Origin: Sphingobacterium sp. SRCM116780
Lineage (GTDB): Bacteria; Bacteroidota; Bacteroidia; Sphingobacteriales; Sphingobacteriaceae
Direction: 5' to 3'
DNA length: 64,000 nt
Assembly: GCF_021442025.1 (NCBI RefSeq)
Contig: NZ_CP090446.1
Coordinates: 4,030,001 to 4,094,000 of the forward strand
This document shows positions 45,901 to 53,522 of this stretch, piece after piece. The notes under the pieces were generated by a model. It was not told where the DNA came from. It ran no database searches and worked only from the letters and a program-made list of their open reading frames with translations. How positions within the stretch are numbered: position 1 is the stretch's first letter; every line of letters begins with the position of its first letter. A program made the translations under genes and the position numbers.

Positions 45901-46152
45901 ATGTTTAATGAAAATGGATCATATTTTAAGATCAAAACAATTTCGATGGGCTACATTGTTCCAAAGAAGATTGTTGATCGTATGAAAATTGGCGCTCGTG
46001 TTATCCGTTTTTATGCCATGTTAGACAATGTTCATACATTTCAGAAAGCCTCTGTTCCAGATGCAGAATTGGTATCACCACAAGGTGAGTATAGTGGTGG
46101 AGCATACCCACTTCCTAAGAAATATACCATTGGTCTAGAAGTTAACTTTTAA
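43000..46152 (+). CDS. SusC/RagA-like TonB-dependent receptor
   Basis: 1050 aa outer-membrane importer. Signal peptide 1-21 (LLFAQ), carboxypeptidase-regulatory-like domain about 24-95 (ITGTVKDDKGGTLPGITVSEKG), TonB box-like NEVVVVGYQ. Plug about 110-250 with LLQGRVAGVNIQNFTGEPGA, PLYIIDGMPL and VIQKDAAGTAVWGSRGANGVIVIKTKQG. Barrel to the C-terminal LEVNF. It heads a four-gene operon with susD, a fasciclin-domain lipoprotein and a further lipoprotein, and lies downstream of two LacI-type operators. No enzyme is encoded nearby, so the ligand is not predictable. Confidence 0.96.
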   Translation: MKRILPIILLFLTSCNLLFAQVTTITGTVKDDKGGTLPGITVSEKGTNNQAATNSEGSFSLKVQKIPTTLVIRGIGFKTKEQQVQSEKGISVVLVTDNSSLNEVVVVGYQKQSAKKSTGAVQVISGKTIEDLPAPSFESLLQGRVAGVNIQNFTGEPGARNTFTVRGNSTISPDLNSEIDLANTMSSPLYIIDGMPLSVTDLANSGATGTNYVAGINVNDIESIVIQKDAAGTAVWGSRGANGVIVIKTKQGRSGKPQIRASYYKGITERPQLQRTLGGATERRTKMDILSQYASWSQMGTITQPLTDSLNGSYNNATDWQDLFYTSGSIDNADASISGGNESVNYRVSAGYYNEDGVVRNTGFKRYSLRGNFGFTLSPIIKSDFMISTARINRKRGLGRGINQIVPINQGAMPSSFVGLGKSDYDFYYGQYDKLKDDNQTDNINIFSKTYVDIIKGLQYSLEASAQVNLDKRTQFQPKELNNGQSFAGSYGRNAYTYNVANILNYTKTFNEKHNLILTAIQSFQYDKQQSDSITGYNLPTDDIHVIQGVAQKDLYANSNLLESGLLSYMGQVSYDYKSKYIINASWRADASSRFGKDTKWGYFPAVSAAWIVSDENFLKNTSWINLLKLRGSWGLSGTLPTDFYAPFNIWNLSSDTYNGGTFSYPSFRKPLTLNTLTWNKSEQTNIGFDLFTFDNRLNITFDAYRKITKDPIMAFPFPYYTGYTKLSFNVPMTIYNEGFDLTIATHNLSKESKLQWNTNFNLTYNRNRIGSLPFGDRSFYADSRDYNQQLMYTVGSPIYQWAQMQYQGVYSNQGQIPVNPVTGKPLTYFKGNNIVKPGYPIWNDVNQDWDVWSDEDKGAADGDLVLTGNPNPKFTGGLYNEFIYKNFSISILNTFTLGRDIINNLKSNQFNTIGGNIYSFTNNRLPDLEGVDYWTPEKAKDPNYQAGFPSIAPYGGYFYQFLPFSTMFNENGSYFKIKTISMGYIVPKKIVDRMKIGARVIRFYAMLDNVHTFQKASVPDAELVSPQGEYSGGAYPLPKKYTIGLEVNF

Positions 46153-46163
46153 AATTTTGAAAA

Positions 46164-47621
46164 ATGAAAATTAAACATATATTATCTGTTATAGGAATCT
46201 CTGGAGTACTATTGCTCGGGTCTTCCTGTACAAAATATCTAAATCTGTCTCCAGAAAACAGTACTTATGATGAGGTCTTTTGGACAGATGGAGCGAATGT
46301 AGAAAAAGCAACTTTAGGAGCATACGCCTTGTTGCGTGATGCAGTTCGTAATGAACGGTCTTATTTTATTTTTGGTGATATTGCATCAGGCGTATTAAAA
46401 GCCGGTGGTGATTATTGGAATTATGCTTCGCTATCAAAGTCTGGTGGTTTTAAGTTTAGTTATGCACCTTATTTGGAGCCTAGTTTATGGGATTGGACAC
46501 GGTTTTACAAAATTATCAATCAATGTAATTTAATTATTGAGCATACGACTGCGATGGATGTCAGCTTATTTGATAATGGAGAAGACGAAAAAAATCAATA
46601 TATCGCTAATGCAAAATTTCTACGCGCCTATACTTACTTTTATATGCAACGCGTCTGGGGTGATGTATTATTAGTAAAAGAAACCTTCAAGGATCCTCAA
46701 AATATCCCAGATATGGCAAGAAGTCCTCAAACGGAAACATTGGCATTCTGTAAGGCAGATTTAGCCTTTGCTGCTACAAATTTGGGTCAAGGATCTGTGA
46801 AGAGTTTTGCATCTAAAGGAGCTGCGAATGCCTTATTAGCCGAAATTTATGCATGGGAACATGATTATATCAATACAGAGAAATACATAGCAGAAGCATT
46901 AAAAGGAGGATATGCACTCGAAGATATCAAAGATTATAGAAAAATCTGGCAAGGAGATTCAAAAGAATCTATTTTCGAATTGAATATGTTGTATAGCGAA
47001 ACTGGTAGAGAGTGGACAACGGATTTTTTTAATGTCTTTTTGACTAGTACAAATGTTGAAGGCAAAGGAATTGGCTCTATTTGGGAAATAGATCCTGAAT
47101 TTTTAGAATCAGACTTTAAAGATGGATCTGTACGTTTTGATTCCATAACAGCACCATTTCCAGATAATGATCTACAGAGAGTTATACGGAAATATGATCG
47201 AGTGGAGAAATACAATCCAAATGATAAAAGCTTATATGCTGTGAGTAATAATTTGGTGTTGATGCGATTAGCAGATCTTATTTTATTACGTGCCGAGGCT
47301 GAGTTTAAAAATGGAAAAGAGGTTCTCGCATTGGATGATCTCAATATGATTAGAAATAGAGCAGGTTTAACTGATACTGTACTTTCTGGAAATGATCTCT
47401 TTATAGAGATTTTTAAAGAAAGAAGAAGAGAGCTGATTGGAGAGGGGACGATTCAATTTGATTTGATTCGTATGAATTTATTTAAACAATTGGATGAATA
47501 TTCTAGCTATTATGATGATGAAAGATTATCTAAACAAGGATATTACTGGCCATTGAATATGCGTACTTTATTGCCTCAGAATGAATCGTTAACGCAAAAT
47601 CCGTATTGGATGAATCATTAA
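46164..47621 (+). CDS. SusD/RagB-like surface lipoprotein
   Basis: 485 aa. Lipoprotein signal ending at Cys22 (LLLGSSC). Helical SusD core with NAKFLRAYTYFYMQRVWGDVLLVKE (about 150-175), NLVLMRLADLILLRAEAEFKNG (about 360), KERRRELIGEGTIQFDLIRMN (about 418) and a YYWPLNMRTLLPQNESLTQNPYW tail. It is 11 bp after susC and pairs with it. Confidence 0.95.
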   Translation: MKIKHILSVIGISGVLLLGSSCTKYLNLSPENSTYDEVFWTDGANVEKATLGAYALLRDAVRNERSYFIFGDIASGVLKAGGDYWNYASLSKSGGFKFSYAPYLEPSLWDWTRFYKIINQCNLIIEHTTAMDVSLFDNGEDEKNQYIANAKFLRAYTYFYMQRVWGDVLLVKETFKDPQNIPDMARSPQTETLAFCKADLAFAATNLGQGSVKSFASKGAANALLAEIYAWEHDYINTEKYIAEALKGGYALEDIKDYRKIWQGDSKESIFELNMLYSETGREWTTDFFNVFLTSTNVEGKGIGSIWEIDPEFLESDFKDGSVRFDSITAPFPDNDLQRVIRKYDRVEKYNPNDKSLYAVSNNLVLMRLADLILLRAEAEFKNGKEVLALDDLNMIRNRAGLTDTVLSGNDLFIEIFKERRRELIGEGTIQFDLIRMNLFKQLDEYSSYYDDERLSKQGYYWPLNMRTLLPQNESLTQNPYWMNH

Positions 47622-47633
47622 TACATGATAATT

Positions 47634-48320
47634 ATGAAAAAGATAGTTTTAAATATATTTCTCCTAGTGGGAATAGTTATCGCCATTAGCTCTTGTAAAA
47701 AGGATGGATACTTTGTTGGTGGAGAACTGCATAATCCAAAAATCAATATGACCACCTACGATTGGATGAAAAGTAATAAATATGGGGTGTTTGATACCGT
47801 GTTAATGCTGATTGATAAAGCTGGAGTTAAGGAAAAGATCAATGCGCCAGGTATTACTTTTTTCGCACCAACAGATTACGATGTGTATAATTATGTGCAA
47901 AGAAGAACAGCTGCCATCCAAAAAATAGACCCGAACAAAATGTGGACAGTGGATTCGATCATGAAATACGAACTCAATAAGTTCGCAGATTCATTGGATA
48001 TTTATATCGCGAAAGAAGGTATTCTCAATAGTAGTTTGACAGAAAAAGGAAAAAAATATAAAAATGCCAAGGGTGGCGAATTTATTGCTTCTTATGAAGA
48101 GACAAGAGATCCAAATTTGGGATATAACCCAAATTCAAATGTTATTCCAAGAGTAGTCATGTTCACTTATTTATTTAAACCTATTGACAATGACTTTGAT
48201 GTTACTACTATTGTTCCACCAGTGGGTAGTCGCACTTTGGTTCAAACTTCTAACGCACAGACAACAACAGGAGTGGTACATGTTTTAAGTAACAGTCATG
48301 TTTTATTCTTTTATAGATAA
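47634..48320 (+). CDS. fasciclin-domain lipoprotein
   Basis: 228 aa. Lipoprotein signal to Cys21 (AISSCKKDG). FAS1-type fold: TTYDWMKSNKYGVFDTVLMLIDKAGVKEKI, GITFFAPTDYDVYNYV (first conserved box) and TTTGVVHVLSNSHVLFFYR (second box with the GVVHVL His). Start at the second ATG (MKKIV); the ATG 9 bp upstream is possible. Fasciclin proteins bind surface carbohydrates or partners. Here it is probably an accessory subunit of the SusCD complex, sitting 12 bp after susD. Confidence 0.85.
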   Translation: MKKIVLNIFLLVGIVIAISSCKKDGYFVGGELHNPKINMTTYDWMKSNKYGVFDTVLMLIDKAGVKEKINAPGITFFAPTDYDVYNYVQRRTAAIQKIDPNKMWTVDSIMKYELNKFADSLDIYIAKEGILNSSLTEKGKKYKNAKGGEFIASYEETRDPNLGYNPNSNVIPRVVMFTYLFKPIDNDFDVTTIVPPVGSRTLVQTSNAQTTTGVVHVLSNSHVLFFYR

Positions 48321-48325
48321 TCAAA

Positions 48326-49315
48326 ATGAAAAAGAGTTTACTATATACACTAGCTATTGGAATATTAGCAGTGACGGCATGTAAAAAGCTGCCTGAAGGA
48401 AATCTAAGTGATATCATTCGTTATGAAGTATTACCTATGGAGATTAAAAAGGGTAGAGCTGAAGTTTCTACTGCGATTAATCCTGCAGGATCTTCTAAGC
48501 CAACGGAATATAAATTATTGAAAATTTACGAAAAAGAGACGGGAAAAGATGTAACTGATATTTTTCAAAAAACATATCCAATAAAAATATGGACACAACT
48601 GTACGATTCAAAAGTGGATAAAACAATTGAACAAATCGATGCCAAAAGAAAAGATACAGTAATGGTACCATTGGCGATTAATAAATTATCAGGTGCTGTA
48701 GAGTCAAATCAAAATACGTTACAATTGCCATCAGGAAGTTATTTATTTGATTTGGAAATCAAAAATAGTGCTGGTACAAAAATTTATCCTAAAATTGGTG
48801 AATTCAAACTAGTTGACGCACCATTTTTCGATATTCCAGCTGTTCGATCTACAACAGCCATGAAAGTTGGAGCAGAAACAACCACAAAATCAATTCCTAG
48901 CAATGCGAGTCATATCAAAGTGACGGCTTTGGACTCGAAAGAGAATAAAATAATTGTAAGAATTGTAGATAAAAATGGTGTGCCCTTTAATCCCAAAGCT
49001 GGTGAAGTAGGTAGGAGACCAAATGCTGGAACAGCGGGAGGTTTTTTACAAACTATGCAGGATTATTCATTAACAACTACACTTTTTGATGATCGTATGG
49101 AGTTTACATATGGGGTAGTACCATTTCCATTGGTTTCTTTAGGAAATGGATTTAATTACTACTACCGCATACCAGCGAAGTATGTAAAATTTGATGATAG
49201 TTTAGGATTGCCTTATAATACCTATTCTTGTAATGCGAGATTTTCTTTTCAAGCATTTGTTGGAGGAACATATCAAATCGATGTGATTGTACCACAAGTT
49301 ACGAGAGTGAATTAA
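48326..49315 (+). CDS. operon-encoded lipoprotein, DUF5007-like
   Basis: 329 aa. Lipoprotein signal to Cys19 (LAVTACKK). Beta-rich body without catalytic motifs: RYEVLPMEIKKGRAEVSTAINPAGSSKPTEYKLLKIY, LQLPSGSYLFDLEIKNSAGTKIYP and FNYYYRIPAKYVKFDDSLGLPYNTYSCNARF. I recall four-gene sets susC-susD-fasciclin-DUF5007 in related genomes and place it there, without database confirmation. It is 5 bp after the fasciclin gene and a very strong terminator follows, so the operon ends here. Confidence 0.7.
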   Translation: MKKSLLYTLAIGILAVTACKKLPEGNLSDIIRYEVLPMEIKKGRAEVSTAINPAGSSKPTEYKLLKIYEKETGKDVTDIFQKTYPIKIWTQLYDSKVDKTIEQIDAKRKDTVMVPLAINKLSGAVESNQNTLQLPSGSYLFDLEIKNSAGTKIYPKIGEFKLVDAPFFDIPAVRSTTAMKVGAETTTKSIPSNASHIKVTALDSKENKIIVRIVDKNGVPFNPKAGEVGRRPNAGTAGGFLQTMQDYSLTTTLFDDRMEFTYGVVPFPLVSLGNGFNYYYRIPAKYVKFDDSLGLPYNTYSCNARFSFQAFVGGTYQIDVIVPQVTRVN

Positions 49316-49363
49316 ATAGAGCAACAGCTTTGGGATTATCCCAAATGTTGAATGCAGTTAAAA

Positions 49364-49412
49364 GTTTAAACAAAATGAGCCTGATAAAATATCAGGCTCA
49401 TTTTGTTTAAAC
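49364..49412. terminator. long perfect hairpin ending the third susC operon
   Basis: 23-bp perfect stem (49364-49386 with 49390-49412), 3-nt loop. The arm contains GTTTAAACAAAATGAGCCTG. It lies 48 bp after the stop codon. Confidence 0.85.
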
Positions 49413-49582
49413 AGAATTTTTGATTAATAATCTTTGATTATTTTTTCATGTATAGAGGTAATCGTGTACATGCTGTTGCCCTTTAAAATCTTTCTTAGAT
49501 AGAATGTTGATCTATCTGATAAATCCATTTCTAATGGATCTCCATCAAATTCACATTAAAGTAGAGTGAATCTTGAATATAT

Positions 49583-49615
49583 GTAGGGATCAAGTAGGGA
49601 CTAAGCAGGGTAAAG
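49583..49615. repeat. 11-bp tandem repeat, three copies
   Basis: GTAGGGATCAA, GTAGGGACTAA and GCAGGGTAAAG at 49583, 49594 and 49605. Imperfect but in exact 11-bp phase. Confidence 0.6.
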
Positions 49616-49852
49616 GCGTTGTAAAAGCGTTTCTTCGAGAAGAACCCATATTGGACAATCTGACGATGGATAGAACATGAATCAAGAATATCACCTATAT
49701 AGCACGACAGCAAAATAAGTATTTATAAGAGATGGGGGATAGAAGCATAGGATAATTACTGTTCGACCTATTGTCGAAGCGTAGTCGAACCAGACTCGAA
49801 GGTGTTACCCAATTGTATGCCCTATATATCGGATGTCGATCGAACAATGTTG

Positions 49853-49902
49853 GGACTTCTATGGACTTTCAAGGACTTTTATGGAGTTGAAAGGACTTTG
49901 GT
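49853..49902. repeat. 10-bp tandem repeat, five copies
   Basis: Units GGACTTCTAT, GGACTTTCAA, GGACTTTTAT, GGAGTTGAAA and GGACTTTGGT start at 49853, 49863, 49873, 49883 and 49893. The GGACTT core recurs once per helical turn. Confidence 0.7.
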
Positions 49903-50003
49903 ATACCTCGCGTACTGCGTTCAAGAACTTGTTAGATAAATTTTCAAGGTTGTTTTTATCTAATAAATACAGTATTTTTATTGAAAGCCAATAATAAAAA
50001 CCT

Positions 50004-50786
50004 ATGTTCAACTTCGCAAAACCTAAAAACCCCTATAGAAAAAAAGGAAAGGATTATAATCTGAGTGAAAACAGTAAATTGACCGCTAATGATTTTGCCT
50101 ATAGCGCTAAATTGGCTAGCAGTATTTATAAAGTGTTCAAGTCTCTACAAAGGGAGTCTTGTAAATCAGATACTTTTTCTCGCTTCAAAAAGGTGGTTTA
50201 CCAGACTATTCGAAATGACCAAGAGCATATGTTAGGACAGTTGCGATTGGGATATGGGAGTGTTTCACCATTAAAAGGGTTTCGTTTTTCAAAAAAAAGT
50301 AATTGGCAGAGCTTCTTTTTAAATTATCCTACGATATATTTTGATGCCCAAAAAGGCGAGGTGAGGATTGCTATACCGCCTATTTTGATTCATGACTTTA
50401 ATAAATTCCCTTCACGTATAAGTAAGATCATCATGAAAATGCACTGTTTTCAAGTAGCGATTGATAGTGAAAATACGATCGAATTTAATTCCAGCAAAGA
50501 TTTACTCTTACAACAAGGGGATAATATGCCATCCCGTTCGGTTGTTTTTTCAACAAAAAATAAAGCAGACGTGCTGTTGTTATGTGTAGGAACATTACAA
50601 ACATGGTTGTTATCAGCCGATGGTCAAGAAGAATTTCTATCTTACAATAGTTCATTGATGACTGCTGAAATAATGGATGCTTTATTGATTCGTGATGGTC
50701 AACTTTGTTCTTTTGCAGAAGAGCGACTGGATGATTTAAAACCACCCATACTTCCAGTTACTAATGACGAGGTGGATTGGATTTAG
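50004..50786 (+). CDS. conserved hypothetical protein of unknown function
   Basis: 260 aa, soluble, no signal peptide. Visible segments: NSKLTANDFAYSAKLASSIYKVFKSLQRES, then GQLRLGYGSVSPLKGFRFSKKSNWQSFFLNYPTIYFD, GEVRIAIPPILIHDFNKFPSRISKIIMKM and a C-terminal Asp/Glu-rich end. The pattern (helical start, LKGF.F segment, beta-rich end) resembles a group of hypothetical proteins I have seen in Sphingobacteriaceae; none has a known role. It stands next to tandem repeats, which adds to an accessory look. A hairpin spans its stop codon. Confidence 0.68.
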   Translation: MFNFAKPKNPYRKKGKDYNLSENSKLTANDFAYSAKLASSIYKVFKSLQRESCKSDTFSRFKKVVYQTIRNDQEHMLGQLRLGYGSVSPLKGFRFSKKSNWQSFFLNYPTIYFDAQKGEVRIAIPPILIHDFNKFPSRISKIIMKMHCFQVAIDSENTIEFNSSKDLLLQQGDNMPSRSVVFSTKNKADVLLLCVGTLQTWLLSADGQEEFLSYNSSLMTAEIMDALLIRDGQLCSFAEERLDDLKPPILPVTNDEVDWI

Positions 50787-50806
50787 AGTGCCTGAAATCC
50801 AATCCA
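50773..50806. terminator. hairpin across the stop codon, weak terminator
   Basis: 12-bp stem TGGATTGGATTT / AAATCCAATCCA (50773-50784 with 50795-50806), 10-nt loop containing the end of the TAG. No T-run follows, so termination is uncertain. Confidence 0.45.
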
Positions 50807-50874
50807 TCTCATCACATATTTCATGTTTATACTGTTGGCTATTATCATTTATGGGTATACAGATTAACTTTTAT

Positions 50875-52104
50875 TTACATTTCCAGAATAGTTGATTCAA
50901 GTTTTGCTGCTGTATGTGTACGTGCTATTTCGTCTTTGTAGGCAAGAATGTAACTGAGTTCTATTATTTTTACCAATAGCTGATAAATCCGTGTTCCATG
51001 TTTAGCATAGCGCTCATCTGTAACACCGTTGGATGATAATCCATAAGAAAGCCATTCATACAGGATTTCATCCCATTCAACCTTACTGTATTCATTGACA
51101 CAGGTAATAATTTCTGATAAAGGATCCTCCATATCTCCCTCATCTACATAGTGCATAATTATGATGCTATCTTCATGCATAATCATCAATGAAGGCTGTT
51201 CTTTTAAAATTGATCGCGGGTGCAAATCTTCAAACGTATAGGTAGAAGAGTGACGAGTAATGGATTGTGATCGATACATCTCCAAAAGAGCGTAGATGCA
51301 CGCATAGTCATGAAGTAGGCTTGCCGCAGAAAAAGCTTTATCCGGATGATGGGCTGACCAAAAGACATCTGCGTTTATGACACTTTGATACCATTGCCAA
51401 AGACCATTTCTCCAGCCTTCAAAATCATCAATTTGAAAGAAATCCCTTACAGCACTGATATCGTAAGGTTGAGGGGCAAGCCACTCAGGAAGTTCAACTT
51501 TCTCTTTATTATAGAAAGGTATAGGAGCTTGAACAATAGATTCTTTTAAAGCATACACCCTTTGATGGTAATTGCCAAGATTCAATTCTTCTTCGGTTAA
51601 CTTATCAACAGGAAGAATATAATAAGGGAATTGGAATTCATCTTCTTTATCTTGAAGGAATAAGTATAAATATAATGCTAGATGATGCAATAACTCAATA
51701 TAGTTGATCAAATAAGGATTATAATTATCGACATCGTGCAGATAATATCTGTCGGTCTCATTCTTGAGCAATTCATCAAATTGCTCAATCCAGTACGCTA
51801 TACATTGCACCTCAAAAATATACTCAATAAGTCGAGTCGCTTCTTTTGGCAATATATTTTTCTCATAAAGAACATATGCAATTTCAATATGTTTAATGAG
51901 ATTCTTGTGGATGAAGAATGGATCATGTATCGGATAACGGTTTTGAACCGAACCATTGGTAAGAAAAACATATATTTTTTCTTGCCAATGATTTAGCGTT
52001 ATTTTTTGATAAAAAAGGTCTAAATATAGTTTAGGATTTTTGAGATCCTCTTTGTTCAAATATCTAAAAGACTTTACTTTCAGTTTTTTATTGTTCTTTT
52101 TCAT
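50875..52104 (-). CDS. uncharacterised protein, long paralogue of the tandem pair
   Basis: 409 aa from the ATG at 52104 (MKKNNKKLKVKSFRYLNKED). This start is chosen because it aligns with the start of the paralogue. An upstream ATG at 52212 would add 36 residues. Basic start, then NPKLYLDLFYQKITLNHWQEKIYVFL, IEIAYVLYEKNILPKEATRL and a helical, aromatic-rich body. The second half has VFWSAHHPDKAFSAASLLHDYACIYALLEMY and an acidic DEGDMEDPLSEI stretch. No signal peptide, membrane helix or known motif. Second gene of a two-gene minus-strand unit divergent from an XRE repressor gene. Function unknown. Confidence 0.7.
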   Translation of the reverse strand: MKKNNKKLKVKSFRYLNKEDLKNPKLYLDLFYQKITLNHWQEKIYVFLTNGSVQNRYPIHDPFFIHKNLIKHIEIAYVLYEKNILPKEATRLIEYIFEVQCIAYWIEQFDELLKNETDRYYLHDVDNYNPYLINYIELLHHLALYLYLFLQDKEDEFQFPYYILPVDKLTEEELNLGNYHQRVYALKESIVQAPIPFYNKEKVELPEWLAPQPYDISAVRDFFQIDDFEGWRNGLWQWYQSVINADVFWSAHHPDKAFSAASLLHDYACIYALLEMYRSQSITRHSSTYTFEDLHPRSILKEQPSLMIMHEDSIIIMHYVDEGDMEDPLSEIITCVNEYSKVEWDEILYEWLSYGLSSNGVTDERYAKHGTRIYQLLVKIIELSYILAYKDEIARTHTAAKLESTILEM

Positions 52105-52242
52105 AACGATAGGGATATAGGATAATTGATTGTTCAAATTCACTTCATTTATGGTATGTTTCTTTTGAAGAACACATGGAGCATGATTTGCCTGTGCAAT
52201 CCTTTTGTTCATCTTTGGTTGATATTCATCGGTCTAATTGCC

Positions 52243-52893
52243 TTACATCTCGCTCAATTGGCTGCATGACATTTCTTCATCAGGAACTTCATCAGGTTCT
52301 GCTTTTAAATAAGAAGGCATCTTCGTGAAGAGACCATCATCTTCATAGATGTAGGATAATGCAAAGCCTAGACGAATTAACAGCTCTCGAATAACAACTA
52401 TGCTATCCCCAAATTTGTCTTCTTCATTTGATGTGTTGACGGTCAGGTAAGACATCAGATCATCCATGGTTTCATACCATTCCCGAAGAGATTGAAAAGA
52501 AAAGAATTTACTGATTAAATACTGTGGGTCTCTTTTCCCGTTGCAAGTGAACTCGAGATTTTCGATATAATTGCAGTAATCAGCTTGCGTCTCAAACAGC
52601 TGTAATGGATTTACCTGTTTCGCTATTCGACACTGTTTAAAAATAACATAGGCAACTTCGATTTGACGAATCATTTCTTTACAGTGATAACCATTTCCGA
52701 CCAGGTTCGAACAGCTCATGGCCGGATAGGCCCCTGCGTTGACAAAGAGATTAATATCATTCTGCCAGGTAATAATTGAGTTTTGATGCCGAAAATATTC
52801 GTCAATGTAAATCATCGGATTTTTGATGATATCCTTACTTAAGTGGCGAAATTGTTTCGCTTTTAGTTTCTTTTGTGTATTTTTCATAATCAT
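52243..52893 (-). CDS. uncharacterised protein, short paralogue of the tandem pair
   Basis: 216 aa. It shares the N-terminal pattern with its neighbour: KKLKAKQFRHLSKDIIKNPMIYIDEYF, ITWQNDINLFVNAG and IRQIEVAYVIFKQCRIAKQVNPLQLFE, which align with KKLKVKSFRYLNKED, LNHWQEKIYVFL and IKHIEIAYVLYEKNILPKEA. Both proteins start basic and become helical. The downstream half of the longer protein has no counterpart here. Start ATG at 52893 or 52887. It is the first gene after the divergent promoter region that carries an operator-like repeat, so it is probably repressed by the XRE protein. Function unknown. Confidence 0.7.
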   Translation of the reverse strand: MIMKNTQKKLKAKQFRHLSKDIIKNPMIYIDEYFRHQNSIITWQNDINLFVNAGAYPAMSCSNLVGNGYHCKEMIRQIEVAYVIFKQCRIAKQVNPLQLFETQADYCNYIENLEFTCNGKRDPQYLISKFFSFQSLREWYETMDDLMSYLTVNTSNEEDKFGDSIVVIRELLIRLGFALSYIYEDDGLFTKMPSYLKAEPDEVPDEEMSCSQLSEM

Positions 52894-52944
52894 TAAGTTT
52901 ATAAGCCTCTGGTAAAGGCTAGTTTTTTATAATTGTTAATCAAA

Positions 52945-52968
52945 TATAAGATATATTTTTATCTTATA
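52945..52968. promoter_or_regulatory. operator-like inverted repeat in a divergent promoter region
   Basis: TATAAGATA (52945-52953) and TATCTTATA (52960-52968) form a perfect 9-bp inverted repeat with a 6-nt spacer, in the 94-bp gap between the divergent tandem pair and the XRE gene. It is 19 bp before the XRE start codon. Symmetry and location suit self-repression and control of the divergent genes. Confidence 0.6.
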
Positions 52969-52987
52969 CAAATAAAAAGATAATAAA

Positions 52988-53389
52988 ATGTCTAACATTA
53001 AAGAGCGGGTATTATTAATAGCAGAAAGTAAAGGGATAAATAGAATGACTTTTTTTGAGGAATTAGGACTTTCTTATGCCAATTTTAAAGGAATACAAAA
53101 AAACTCAGCACTCAGCTCAGATACGGTGGTTATTATTTTATCTAAATATAAAGACATAAATCCCATTTGGCTATTAATAGGAGAGGGAGAAATGTATAAA
53201 GATGCTATTGGAACTGTTAAAGACCCGTTATTGGACCCTTATACAGAAATAGCTTTTTCAGATAGAGGAGAAGTAACAGCTATTGATGCTTTGTATAAAG
53301 TAGTTTCTGCCTTAGAACAGACCGTTCGGTCACAAGAGAAAACCATACGTGCCTTGGAAAAACAAATTATATTGATGGAAAACAAATAA
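52988..53389 (+). CDS. XRE-type HTH regulator with C-terminal coiled coil
   Basis: 133 aa. N-terminal HTH of the phage-repressor type: IKERVLLIAESKGINRMTFFEELGLSYANFKGIQKNSALSSDTVVIILSKYKDINPIWLLIGEGEMYK (about 4-71). A short linker follows, then a heptad-rich C-terminus (ALYKVVSALEQTVRSQEKTIRALEKQI), which should dimerise it. This layout is common for Bacteroidota repressors near mobile or accessory genes. It is divergent from the two paralogues and shares an operator-like repeat with them. Confidence 0.85.
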   Translation: MSNIKERVLLIAESKGINRMTFFEELGLSYANFKGIQKNSALSSDTVVIILSKYKDINPIWLLIGEGEMYKDAIGTVKDPLLDPYTEIAFSDRGEVTAIDALYKVVSALEQTVRSQEKTIRALEKQIILMENK

Positions 53390-53522
53390 TGGATACTTAA
53401 ATCGAGAATGAGGTATAAATAATGATCATGCTAAGATCTCATGCAAATTGATATGAATTGTGTTTGATTTGATAGTTGAACGGTATAGATAAATTTTTGA
53501 TAAACACCAAATTATAATCGAT

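Larger units (their letters stand above)
49413..50003. other. 591-bp gene-free stretch with short tandem repeats
   Basis: No believable gene on either strand. It contains an 11-bp triple repeat (49583-49615), a TCGAA-rich segment (about 49763-49800) and a 10-bp five-fold repeat (49853-49902). The compositional look, with clusters of GGGACT and TCGAA, differs from neighbouring intergenic DNA. It lies between the third susC terminator and an unrecognised gene. Confidence 0.6.

Noticed and set aside
46934..47344. A 136-codon minus-strand ORF
   Set aside because: Antisense to the third susD, which has full family motifs; no sign of an independent gene.
49763..49800. TCGAA-rich segment as a CRISPR or attachment site
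   Set aside because: No regular repeat-spacer pattern and no integrase or cas gene nearby.
52988..53389. XRE repressor as evidence of a prophage
   Set aside because: No integrase, capsid, tail or lysis gene in the window; only an accessory look remains.
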